A DNA stretch of 64,000 nt, from NCBI RefSeq assembly GCF_004087915.1, contig NZ_CP035108.1:2604001-2668000 (forward strand), read 5' to 3'. Under the pieces are notes generated by a model. The model saw only the letters and a list, made by a program, of their open reading frames with translations. It made no database searches and was not told the DNA's origin. Shown in pieces: positions 45,563 through 54,547 of this stretch; positions within the stretch are counted from its first letter, which is position 1, and each line of letters begins with the position of its first letter. Source of the DNA: Geovibrio thiophilus (GTDB lineage: Bacteria > Chrysiogenota > Deferribacteres > Deferribacterales > Geovibrionaceae). The position numbers were made by a program, and so were the translations under genes.

Positions 45563-45568
45563 CTCTCT

Positions 45569-45607
45569 ATGCGCTTTAAATCCATCACACTCCAAGGTTT
45601 TAAATCA
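45569..45607 (+). repeat. Duplicated 5' end of smc (39 bp), copy 1
   Basis: Identical to the first 39 bases of smc at 45814-45852, coding for the first 13 residues. The frame then continues into the inserted sequence and stops at about 45740, so a stray peptide of under 60 residues could be made. Confidence 0.95.
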
Positions 45608-45813
45608 CTACGCTCTGTAACGGAGCGTAAAAGATACACGGATGTATCTGCGGAGTGCGTACCACAGCGAACGCGAGGAACGCAAGCGGAGCGAGAGCAG
45701 CAAGAAGCTATGCTTCGCAGGCTGCGAGTTCGTAAAAACTAAAGGACGTAGGTTTTTACGAACTACATGAATTTTGGATATGAATAGATTCCGGATTGAT
45801 ATAAGATTGTTTC
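45608..45813 (+). mobile_element. Palindrome-rich insertion between two copies of the smc 5' end
   Basis: About 206 bases with several hairpins: TACGCTC/GAGCGTA (45609-45629), GATACA/TGTATC (45633-45648) and a perfect 12-bp arm pair GTTCGTAAAAAC/GTTTTTACGAAC (45728-45739, 45752-45763). No transposase is encoded. The 39-bp flanking duplication suggests insertion or a slippage/recombination event at the smc start. The last 30 bases contain TATAAGAT close to the real ATG, which could supply the present smc promoter. Confidence 0.65.
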
Positions 45814-48800
45814 ATGCGCTTTAAATCCATCACACTCCAAGGTTTTAAATCATTTGTCGACAAGACCGTCGTGGATTTCCCTGACGGCATTACCTGCGTT
45901 GTGGGACCGAACGGCTCCGGCAAAAGCAACATCATGGACGCCATACGCTGGGTTTTCGGTGAGCAGAGCCCAAAAGAGCTCCGCGGGAATGACATGGAGG
46001 ACGTCATCTTCGGCGGCTCCTCCAAGCGCAAGGCCTCCGGTTTCGCAGAGGTTTCCCTCACTGTCAGCGACCTGCCTGAAAGCGTAACATCAAAATGGGG
46101 AACTCTCTCCGAAGTCACTGTCACCAGAAAATTTTACAGAGCAGGAGACAGGGAATACAAAATAAACAACCGCAAATGCCGTCTGAAAGACATCCGTGAA
46201 ATCTTCTACGACACAGGCATGGGCGCAAGAAGCATATCGATCATAGAACAGGGCAAGGTGGAAAAAATCATTCAGGCAACTCCTGAGGAGCTCCGCCTTT
46301 TCCTTGAAGAGACTGCGGGCGTTGTGCGCTTCAAGGAGCGCAAGAAAGAGGCTGAACGCAGACTCCACCAGACTAGAGACAACCTCGGACGTGTTAACGA
46401 TATTATCAGCGAGATCCGCAGCCACATAGATACCCTCACCAGACAGGTTGAGACGGTGAAAAAGTTCCGCGAGTTTGCGGGGCGTAAAACCGAGCTTGAT
46501 AAAAATATCATCCTTTATAAATACTTAAAACTCAGAGAAGACTCCGCAGCCCTCACAGAAGAAATCAACCGTGAAAAGGTCGGCATGGCGGGAATAATCG
46601 CCGAATTTGAAAACCTTGTCAAAAGTGAAACAGAGAAGGAAAGAAATCTCAACACCCTGCGGGGAAGCTTCAGGGAAACTAATGAGAAGATGCTTTTTCT
46701 CGGTGACGCCATTGCGAACATCTCCGGCGATGTGCGGCTTCTGGAAAGCGAAATCGCAGGAGCAGAAAGCACGAAAGAGCGTCTGCACAGAGAGATAGAA
46801 GACTATGAGCGAAAATTCAGGGAGCTTACCGCATCCCGGGTGAGGATCCTTTCATCAAAGGAAGAGACCGAGAAAAACAGGAATAAGCTCAAGGAAAACC
46901 TTGAGGAGCTTGAAGAAAAAATAGAAGAATATACCCGCATGCGGGATGACCTCAAATATGACATTGACGGGCTTGAGGACGAATACCTTGAGCTTACCCA
47001 GAAGCTTACATCCATAAACAACTCCGTGTTTGAAAAGGAAACCACTATCAACCGCCTTGAGGCGGACAGAAAACGCTTTACCCTTGAGAAGGATGACCTT
47101 GAGGCTGAGATAGCCAAAGCAGCTCAGAGAGCGGAAGACGCACACCGTGAGTTTGAAGAGACCCGGGATGCCCTTAAGCTGATCACCGATGAGATTAAAT
47201 CGGTCAGAGCCGAGCTTGCGGAGATTAAAACCCTTGAGGCTGACTCAAAAACGGAAGCGGACAGTCTGCGCCTTGAGAAAAACTCCCTTGAAAGCAGAAC
47301 CGCTGTGCTTAAAGAGCAGATAGAAAACGCCGCAGTGGGTGACAGCGGGGAGTATCTCAAACGATTTGATTCAAAGCTTCTCATTGATCTGATTGACGAA
47401 TCCGCCGAACCGCCCATGCACGCGGCGGACATACTCGTTTTCAGTGCGGAACAGAAATCAATGGTTCTCGCTACCGTCCGTGAAATGACAGGCTCCCTCC
47501 GATTCACCTTCTCGGGCAGCACGGACGAACTGATAAACGAACTCGGGGAACAGGAAAAAATAACCGAAAATATCATAAAGACCGGCAGCCTCTACCGCAA
47601 GATCGGCGACGATGACAAAGGCGTCGTGATCCTCAAGCTCAAGACTGAGCTTAAAACTGCGGAAGACAAGCTGGAGACCGTCACATCGGACTTTGAAGAC
47701 GCAGAAGCCAGATACGAAGGGCTGGCGGCAAAAACAGCGGAGACGGCGGAAATCCTCACCGAAAAAGAGAACCGCAAATCCACCCTTGAAACCGAGGCAA
47801 AAAACAGCTCCCGCATGCTTGACGAGGCTGTCGCCGTGAAAGAAAAGCTCTCCCGTCGGGGAGAGATAATCGACAAGGAAACTGAGTTTGTTGCCCGTGA
47901 GCTTGAACGCATGGAAAAAGACCTTTCCTCCCTGCGGGAACAGCGTGAAAAAACCGCTGAGGAGCAGAGAGAGAAAGAAGACGAGAAACAGCTTCTGGAT
48001 GAGCGGCTTGAGGATATAAACACACTGTATGAGGATGCCAAGGATGAGCTCAATGCCCTCAAGATAGAGGAAAGAGGGTTCACTGAGCAGCTTAACGCCC
48101 TTGCCCGTGAGCTTCACTTCACAGACAGGGAGATTGGCGAAACCACACAGAAAACAGGCGATGCCAAGCAGCGTCTGAGCAAGCTGCTCACTGTTGATAT
48201 AATCAATTTCCGTGAGCGTCTGGAAGCCAAAAAAGGCGAATACGCCTCACTCATGAAGCAGCAGCAGGAGCTCCGAACCAGCGCAATAAGCACTGACAGG
48301 GAAGTCGCCGAGCAGGAAAAGGAGCTTGAAGGGCTCAAAAAAGAGATAGAAAAGGCAAACAGAGAGGTGGAAAAGCTCCGCAGCGTGGTTACTGACTCGG
48401 AAATAAAGCGTGAACGTGTTCTCGCCGAAATGCAGAGCCTTTCTGAGAACTTCACCGAAAAATTTGAAACGGATATAAATGAGGAAAAGCCAGACCTCTC
48501 AAACTTTCAGCCTAACAAAGCAAAGGCGGAGCTGGACGCTGTGACCAAGCTTATAGACGAGCTCGGTCCTCTGAACATGGCGGCAGAACAGGAATATGAC
48601 GAGGTCTGCAAGCGCAACGAATTTCTCTCTCAGCAGAGAAAAGACCTTGAAGACGCAATTGCCAGCATCCATGAACTCATAAGCGAAATAGATGACAGCA
48701 CCGCAGCTCTTTTCAGAGACACGTTTGAAGGCGTGCGTGACAACTTCAAAAAGGTTTTCGACATTCTCTTCGGAGACGGAAGGGCGGAGCTGCGCCTCAG

Positions 48801-49167
48801 CGAGCCGGACAACTTCCTCACCAGCGGAGTGGAAATCTTTGTTCAGCCGCCGGGGAAAAAGCTTGTGAATATGAATCTGCTTTCAGGGGGAGAAAAGGCT
48901 ATGAGCGCATGCACGCTGCTTTTTGCGCTGTTCCTTTACAAACCCACGCCTTTCTGCTTCCTTGATGAAATAGACGCGCCTCTGGACGAGGCGAATATAG
49001 ATAAATTTATGAAAGTGGTTAAAACCCTTTCGGGGGACACCCAGTTTGTCATAATCACCCACAGTCAGAAAACCATGGCAGAGGCTGACAGCCTCTACGG
49101 AGTGACAATGCAGGAACCGGGCGTCTCCAAGATGCTCTCGGTGCGCCTCAGCGACCTTAAGCTTTAG
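45814..49167 (+). CDS. smc: Chromosome partition protein SMC
   Basis: An 1117-residue condensin subunit. The N-terminal ATPase half has the Walker A GPNGSGKSN (about 32-40) and the Q-loop VFGEQSPKELRG; long coiled coils run from about 165 to 505 and 615 to 960; the C-terminal half has signature LLSGGEKAMSACTLLFALF and the Walker B FLDEIDAPLDEAN. The central hinge (about 508-610) is short and lacks the usual Gly-rich motifs. The start codon has no ribosome-binding site, and its first 39 bases are duplicated upstream. The stop overlaps the convergent helicase gene by 11 bases. Confidence 0.96.
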   Translation: MRFKSITLQGFKSFVDKTVVDFPDGITCVVGPNGSGKSNIMDAIRWVFGEQSPKELRGNDMEDVIFGGSSKRKASGFAEVSLTVSDLPESVTSKWGTLSEVTVTRKFYRAGDREYKINNRKCRLKDIREIFYDTGMGARSISIIEQGKVEKIIQATPEELRLFLEETAGVVRFKERKKEAERRLHQTRDNLGRVNDIISEIRSHIDTLTRQVETVKKFREFAGRKTELDKNIILYKYLKLREDSAALTEEINREKVGMAGIIAEFENLVKSETEKERNLNTLRGSFRETNEKMLFLGDAIANISGDVRLLESEIAGAESTKERLHREIEDYERKFRELTASRVRILSSKEETEKNRNKLKENLEELEEKIEEYTRMRDDLKYDIDGLEDEYLELTQKLTSINNSVFEKETTINRLEADRKRFTLEKDDLEAEIAKAAQRAEDAHREFEETRDALKLITDEIKSVRAELAEIKTLEADSKTEADSLRLEKNSLESRTAVLKEQIENAAVGDSGEYLKRFDSKLLIDLIDESAEPPMHAADILVFSAEQKSMVLATVREMTGSLRFTFSGSTDELINELGEQEKITENIIKTGSLYRKIGDDDKGVVILKLKTELKTAEDKLETVTSDFEDAEARYEGLAAKTAETAEILTEKENRKSTLETEAKNSSRMLDEAVAVKEKLSRRGEIIDKETEFVARELERMEKDLSSLREQREKTAEEQREKEDEKQLLDERLEDINTLYEDAKDELNALKIEERGFTEQLNALARELHFTDREIGETTQKTGDAKQRLSKLLTVDIINFRERLEAKKGEYASLMKQQQELRTSAISTDREVAEQEKELEGLKKEIEKANREVEKLRSVVTDSEIKRERVLAEMQSLSENFTEKFETDINEEKPDLSNFQPNKAKAELDAVTKLIDELGPLNMAAEQEYDEVCKRNEFLSQQRKDLEDAIASIHELISEIDDSTAALFRDTFEGVRDNFKKVFDILFGDGRAELRLSEPDNFLTSGVEIFVQPPGKKLVNMNLLSGGEKAMSACTLLFALFLYKPTPFCFLDEIDAPLDEANIDKFMKVVKTLSGDTQFVIITHSQKTMAEADSLYGVTMQEPGVSKMLSVRLSDLKL

Positions 49168-50725
49168 TATCCCCCGTTTTTCTTCGGGGTTTTCTTCCGC
49201 CGGGTTTCATGGGTCTTGCCCCTGCCCTGCCGGAAGTTTTTATCACCGGTCTTTCTTTTTTCTCAGGCTTCCTCACCTGCGCAGGCAGTTCCGCCAGAAG
49301 CTCTTCATCGGGGTATATGTAGTTCATCTTAACGCCTGTGTGCTCTTCCAGAGCGGGAATCAGCATTGCTTCCTCTTCACATGCGAAAATCACCGATATT
49401 CCGGATGCTCCGGCTCTCGCCGTACGTCCTATTCTGTGGACATAGCTGTCCGGTTCTTCGGGCAGGTTATAGTTGAAAACATGGGTAACGCCGTCAACGT
49501 GTATACCCCGCGCCGCCACGTCTGTCGCAACGAGAACCTGAATCGTTCCTGTCCTGAACTCCTCAAGAGTGCTGATCCTTTTGGTCTGGCTTACATCGCC
49601 GGAGAGCATTCTGCACTCTATCCCAAGTGAGTAAAGCTTGTCGGTGAGATTGCGGGTCTGGTCTCTTCTGTTGCAGAAGATGATCACGCTCTTGAGATCG
49701 TTGTGTCTGATATAGTTGTAAAGCACCTTGAACTTATCGTCACTCTCGATTATGTAGGCGAGCTGCTCGATCCTGATGTTGGTTACGTTTTCGGGCTCTA
49801 TCTCCACCGTGAATGGTTCCTTGGTCCATCTGGACGCAAGCTCCGCAACAACAGGGGTCAGAGTGGCGCTGAAAAGCATCGTCTGCCTGCTCTCTTTCTG
49901 GGGCAGATAGTTGATTATCCTTCTGATGTCGGGGATGAAGCCCATGTCAAGCATTCTGTCCGCCTCATCGATGATGAGAATCTCCACAGCAGAAAGGTTT
50001 ACCTTGCTGTTCTGGCGAAAGTCAAGGAGCCTGCCGGGCGTAGCCACCACTATATCGACAAGTTTTTCCTCAAGGGCTCTCTTCTGCTTCTCATAGCCCA
50101 TGCCGCCGAATACCGCCAGCACCTCTGTATCAGTATACTTAGAGAGTCCGAGGGCATCCTTTTCTATCTGGAGCACAAGCTCTCTTGTCGGAGCGAGTAT
50201 AAGCACTCTGGGGCTGCCGGTCTTGCGGTTTTCCAGCGGATTGCGCTGAATATGCCTGAGAGCGGAAAGAAGGAATGCCGCCGTTTTGCCGGTTCCTGTC
50301 TGTGCTTTTCCGCTTACATCCCTATCCTCAAATGCCTTGGGGAGTATCTCTGCCTGAATATCGGTGCAGTACTGAAAACCGAGATCATACACTGCTCTCA
50401 GAAGTTGTTCGGAAATATCAAGATCCTGAAATCTTGTTTTTCCTTCTGCGGGCTCAACATTAAAAACCGCAGGATCCCACGGTTCAAAAACCTTGGGTTC
50501 TTTTTTCGGTCTGGGCGGAGCCTGAACAGCTCTGATTTTTTCCTTAGGAGGCGCAGTTCTCACCTTCTCCCTTGTCGGCTTTACAGCAGCCTTGTGATGC
50601 ACTTCGGGCTTACGGTGCTGCTGCACTTCTTTTTTCGTATCCGGTGTGATCTCTCTCACACGGATCGCCGCTGCCTTTTTTGTTCCGAAAAGGGAGCGGA
50701 TTTTCTGTTTTAAACGTCTTAGCAA
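49157..50725 (-). CDS. DEAD-box RNA helicase (RhlB/RhlE type)
   Basis: A 522-residue ATP-dependent RNA helicase. A basic, Lys/Pro-rich N-terminal extension (1-90) precedes the helicase core: the Q motif, Walker A AQTGTGKT, PTRELVLQ, VVATPGRLLDF, DEAD in IIDEADRMLDMGF, SAT, and the second domain with ATDVAARGIHVDGV and YVHRIGRTARAG. The C-terminal tail is basic and Gly/Arg-rich. It likely acts in RNA decay or ribosome assembly. It is a single gene, convergent with smc. Confidence 0.95.
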   Translation of the reverse strand: MLRRLKQKIRSLFGTKKAAAIRVREITPDTKKEVQQHRKPEVHHKAAVKPTREKVRTAPPKEKIRAVQAPPRPKKEPKVFEPWDPAVFNVEPAEGKTRFQDLDISEQLLRAVYDLGFQYCTDIQAEILPKAFEDRDVSGKAQTGTGKTAAFLLSALRHIQRNPLENRKTGSPRVLILAPTRELVLQIEKDALGLSKYTDTEVLAVFGGMGYEKQKRALEEKLVDIVVATPGRLLDFRQNSKVNLSAVEILIIDEADRMLDMGFIPDIRRIINYLPQKESRQTMLFSATLTPVVAELASRWTKEPFTVEIEPENVTNIRIEQLAYIIESDDKFKVLYNYIRHNDLKSVIIFCNRRDQTRNLTDKLYSLGIECRMLSGDVSQTKRISTLEEFRTGTIQVLVATDVAARGIHVDGVTHVFNYNLPEEPDSYVHRIGRTARAGASGISVIFACEEEAMLIPALEEHTGVKMNYIYPDEELLAELPAQVRKPEKKERPVIKTSGRAGARPMKPGGRKPRRKTGDTKA

Positions 50726-50756
50726 ATGCCACCTCTATTTTATAGTTCGTGTTTGC

Positions 50757-50845
50757 CATCCATGGAAACACTCACCACACGCTCGCGCCGTGGTAAACAC
50801 GGCTGCGCTTCGCACGGCGGACTTTTGCGCCGTACATAAACCATT
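50757..50845 (+). repeat. Dispersed member of the structured repeat family
   Basis: Shares ACACGCTCGCG, a 5-bp stem with TAAA loop (CCGTG-GTAAA-CACGG) and GCGCTTCGCACGGCG with the 113-bp tandem units at 16726. The stem sequence differs but stays base-paired. The left arm (CATCCATGGA) matches the 63-kb copies. It lies in a 336-base gap upstream of the kinase at 51062; the rest of that gap is AT-rich and shows nothing else. Confidence 0.85.
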
Positions 50846-51061
50846 GTTTTAATTTATTTCATAATCCGGTTAAACCTGATGATCGGTCAAATCACAAAAT
50901 AATCCAGCAGGAGTTTAAAACTATATGGAAAAAAAGCAAAGACTTTTATCAGATCACGAGTATAATAAGTTTCATAAATATCCTCTTTAAAAAAATAAAT
51001 AACTTCCTAAACTTATAATTCTGAACTATATCTATCAAAATAACCAATTTTGTGATGTTTA

Positions 51062-53401
51062 ATGACTAATTTAAATGAACTTATAAACACAAACAAGCTG
51101 AAAAAACAACTGGAGCAGTTTTCGGAATTTTCCGGACTGCCCGCCAGCATACACGGGGCGGACGGCAACATACTCGTAAAGGCGGAAGGAAACACTTTCG
51201 CCGATATGCTCCCATCCGTTTTTAAAAATGCAGAAGCTGAAAATATAATAAAAGGCGTTCTGAAAACAGAAAATGGCGGAATTTTCGCCATAAATTCCAT
51301 AGAAATCGACAATTTCCCGACAATTTTCTCCGCAGTATACTCTGACAGAGACATGCCTCTGAAAAAACTGAAATCAGCCGCAGCCTACGTATCAACTCTA
51401 ACAGAGGGCTGTCTCGCTGGCAACCTCGTCAGCGCCGCCCACTCCGACCTCTACTGCGATAATGTCAGAATGCTGCGTACATTTTACGCCACAGTCGAGC
51501 AGAGCCCCATCTCAATCGTTGTTACAGACAAAAACGGCACGATAGAATACGTAAACCCCTTTTTCAAGGAGCTCACAGGCTTTTCCAGAGAGGAGATAAT
51601 CGGTCTCGGCTTCAGCGGGCTTAAATCAGGCGAGCATGACAGGGAGTTTTACAAAAACCTCTGGCAGACGATAAGAAACGGCAAAATCTGGACAGGCAAG
51701 TTCATAAATAAAAAGAAAGACGGCTCCAAATACATCGAACTTGCCAAAATTGCCCCGATCATTGAAAGCGGGGAGATAACCCGTTTTATAGGTATAAAAA
51801 CCGACATAACCGAGCAGGAAAGGCTCCAAGAACTTCTGGAGGAGTCCAACCTAATGCTTGAAGCCACTGTGCGCAAGCGCACGGAAAAGCTCCGCTCCGC
51901 CTACATCCGTCTGAAAGAGAACAGAGACCTGCTTAACAAAACACAGAAAGTAGCCAGAATGGGCGGCTGGATGCGTGATATGCGCACCAGAAAGGGCTTC
52001 TGGACTGATGAAGCCTTCGCTATATTCGGCATGGAACGCGGACCGGAAGCACCCACAGTAAAAGAAATCCTCACCGCTACGCACCCCGAAGACAGAGACA
52101 AGGTGCGTGAGTGGCTGGAATCACTGTTCAGATACTCCCCTGAAAGAGAGTTCAGCTTCAGAATAATCCGTCCGGACGGTGAGGAAAGAATAATTACCTC
52201 CATATATTCATACGATTTTGACGCAAGCGGCAAGCCCTACAGAATAAACGGCATCCACCACGACCAGACTGAACGGATTCGCACGGCGGAACGCATTGAA
52301 AAACATGAAAAACTTCTCAGCTCCATTCTGCTTTCCGCTAATGCGGGTATATGTGTTCTGGACGGCGACTGCCGTATTGAGATGGTTAACCCTGAATTTG
52401 AAAAGATTTTTGGGCACAAGAACCTTACCGCAGGCAGCCTTTTTGTGGATGCCTGCCCTGAGATTTTAAACAGCAGGGACGCCGGGATTCTCAGTGATGC
52501 TCTCAGAACAAAAACACCTATGACAAGAATGGAATACTCCTTCTCTCTCCCTTCAGGGAAGGAGAAAATACTCATAATGAACGTTACCGTGCCCAGAGCC
52601 GATCATGATCCGGTCACCCTAATAACAGTATCGGACATTACCGAGCTCAGTGAGCTTCACAACAAGCAGAAGGAGCAGGAGGCGATGCTGATTCAGCAGT
52701 CCAAAATGGCAGCCCTAGGGGAGATGATCGGCGTGATCACCCATCAGTGGCAGCAGCCTCTGAACGCTGTGGGCATGTTCAGCCAGCTTATCGAAACCGA
52801 ATTTAAAAGCAGTGAACTGAACGCTGAAAATCTGCGGGAATATATATCAGCTATCATGGGGCAGCTTGAGTTCATGTCTCAGACAGTGAAGGACTTCAGA
52901 AACTTTTTCAAGCCCGGTCAGGCTGATGACAGGTTCGAGGTTTCCGCCGCTCTTGAGGAGATTATAAGCCTTGTCGCCGTGCACTATGCCAACAGCCGTA
53001 TTGAGATACTCCCTGATCTTCACTGCACGGACAAGCCTCTTGTTTACGGCTCCAGAAACGAGTTTAAACAGGTTATTCTCAACCTTCTGGCAAACGCTAA
53101 AGACGCGATTACCGATAAGCTGAAGGGAGCCGCGGGCGGCGTTATCCGTGTAAGCTGCACTGAAACCGGCGACGAAGTCATAATCAGAATCAGAGATAAC
53201 GGCGGCGGCATCCCTGAAGGCGTGAAGGACAGCATATTTAAATCATACTTCACCACCAAGGGCAGCAGCGGAACAGGCATAGGACTGTATATATCCAAGC
53301 TGATCGCCGAAACCCATATGAAAGGCAGCATAACAGCGGAAAATGAAGAAGGCGGCGCCGTATTCACTCTGCGTCTCAAAAAACCTTTTCAGGATCTTTA
53401 A
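51062..53401 (+). CDS. Multi-PAS soluble sensor histidine kinase (orphan)
   Basis: A 779-residue kinase with no membrane segment. An N-terminal sensor (about 8-115; PocR-like by its opening LKKQLEQFSEFSGLPASIHG, tentative) is followed by PAS1 (about 145-265), PAS2 (305-410, PAS_3 type) and PAS3 (415-530). The kinase core has GEMIGVITHQWQQPLN as H-box, VILNLLANAKDAI, DNGGGIP and GTGIGLYIS, all intact. No response regulator adjoins; a Fic gene follows after 48 bases in the same direction, possibly cotranscribed. Confidence 0.9.
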   Translation: MTNLNELINTNKLKKQLEQFSEFSGLPASIHGADGNILVKAEGNTFADMLPSVFKNAEAENIIKGVLKTENGGIFAINSIEIDNFPTIFSAVYSDRDMPLKKLKSAAAYVSTLTEGCLAGNLVSAAHSDLYCDNVRMLRTFYATVEQSPISIVVTDKNGTIEYVNPFFKELTGFSREEIIGLGFSGLKSGEHDREFYKNLWQTIRNGKIWTGKFINKKKDGSKYIELAKIAPIIESGEITRFIGIKTDITEQERLQELLEESNLMLEATVRKRTEKLRSAYIRLKENRDLLNKTQKVARMGGWMRDMRTRKGFWTDEAFAIFGMERGPEAPTVKEILTATHPEDRDKVREWLESLFRYSPEREFSFRIIRPDGEERIITSIYSYDFDASGKPYRINGIHHDQTERIRTAERIEKHEKLLSSILLSANAGICVLDGDCRIEMVNPEFEKIFGHKNLTAGSLFVDACPEILNSRDAGILSDALRTKTPMTRMEYSFSLPSGKEKILIMNVTVPRADHDPVTLITVSDITELSELHNKQKEQEAMLIQQSKMAALGEMIGVITHQWQQPLNAVGMFSQLIETEFKSSELNAENLREYISAIMGQLEFMSQTVKDFRNFFKPGQADDRFEVSAALEEIISLVAVHYANSRIEILPDLHCTDKPLVYGSRNEFKQVILNLLANAKDAITDKLKGAAGGVIRVSCTETGDEVIIRIRDNGGGIPEGVKDSIFKSYFTTKGSSGTGIGLYISKLIAETHMKGSITAENEEGGAVFTLRLKKPFQDL

Positions 53402-53449
53402 TTTTTTCTGTTATAATTGAGAACTTATGTTTGGGTATGCGGGGAGCGG

Positions 53450-54547
53450 ATGATACGTCAGATAATTACCGAGCGCTTCGAGCGCATCACTTTCAGCGGC
53501 AAATACGACGAAGAGGCTGTTGCGTCCCTGATGAAGGAAGCCGACGCGCGGTTCGCCATCCTGAGCAGCCTCCCTGTTACCCCCTATTCCTACTCCTTTC
53601 TGGATGAGATTCATAACAAGTGCATTTACTCGTCCCTCACTGTTCAGAAAAATAATATGAAAAGCGAGGACGCGCTGAACCTGCTCAGAATCCTTCAGGA
53701 CAGCTATCACCGCCCTGCGGCGGAAAAAGCTCTAGCCAATCTGCGGATAGTCTACGGACTGATCGATTCCATAGTGCCCTCTGCCGAGCCTTTTGTACTC
53801 ACTCCGGACTTTGTAAAACGTCTCCACATGCACATAACCTTTGATGTGCGCACGGAAGGCAACATCCCCGGAAGTTTCAGGACAAAGAGCGCCGATATTA
53901 AATATTTCAGACCGCCGGAAAAGGATATAGCAAAACTTATCAAAGAGTTCTGTGACTGGTTCAACACCGAGTTAAGATCAGCGCATCCGCTGATAAGGGC
54001 ATGTCTTGCTCATTATCACCTCAGTCTGCTCCACCCTTTCGGGGACGGAAACGGGCGCACTGCCCGCAGCGTCGAGGCTGCTATTCTCAGGAAAGCAGGT
54101 TACAGATACCTTTACCGCTCCATCGGCGTTTATTACAAAGAAAACAGAACCGAATACTACCGCAGCTTCCGTAAAAGTGAAAAAACCGGAGGCTTTGACC
54201 TCACAGCGTTTGTGAGCTTCTTTCTGGAGGGCGCCTGCAAATCCTTCATTATTGTGACGGATGTACTTCTGGCTGGTTTAAGAATCTGCGCGGTCAAGGA
54301 TTTCTTTGAGTGGCTGAAATCGGAAGAAAAAATAACAGAACGCCAGTACGGGCTGCTGCATATTCTTTTTGAGGCAGACAGAATGATCTCCGAAGAGGAG
54401 CTCTTCAGAAACAAGGCATTTGCGGGACTTTATGATGATGATTCAGCCGATGCGCGGGATAAAGACTTAAGGAATCTGGCTGATACCGGAATAATTTTCA
54501 GGTTGGAGGGAGGCTTTGAGCTTAACAGGAACCTGCCGCAGAGGTAG
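53450..54547 (+). CDS. Fic-domain protein (probable AMP transferase)
   Basis: A 365-residue protein from ATG 53450, chosen for its GGGGAG ribosome-binding site. The Fic motif is HPFGDGNGRTAR with catalytic H195 and all phosphate-binding residues, so nucleotide transfer to protein hydroxyls is expected. In class II Fic proteins an N-terminal S/TxxxE(G/N) helix blocks ATP; the matching segment here, SSLTVQKNN, has Gln in place of Glu. A C-terminal winged-helix-like region (about 290-360) follows. It sits between two orphan kinases and overlaps the convergent one by 26 bases. Confidence 0.9.
   Translation: MIRQIITERFERITFSGKYDEEAVASLMKEADARFAILSSLPVTPYSYSFLDEIHNKCIYSSLTVQKNNMKSEDALNLLRILQDSYHRPAAEKALANLRIVYGLIDSIVPSAEPFVLTPDFVKRLHMHITFDVRTEGNIPGSFRTKSADIKYFRPPEKDIAKLIKEFCDWFNTELRSAHPLIRACLAHYHLSLLHPFGDGNGRTARSVEAAILRKAGYRYLYRSIGVYYKENRTEYYRSFRKSEKTGGFDLTAFVSFFLEGACKSFIIVTDVLLAGLRICAVKDFFEWLKSEEKITERQYGLLHILFEADRMISEEELFRNKAFAGLYDDDSADARDKDLRNLADTGIIFRLEGGFELNRNLPQR

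Noticed and set aside
45569-45742. A functional small gene made from the duplicated smc start
   Set aside because: After 13 SMC residues the frame reads hairpin DNA and stops; no conserved sequence or ribosome-binding site supports a product.
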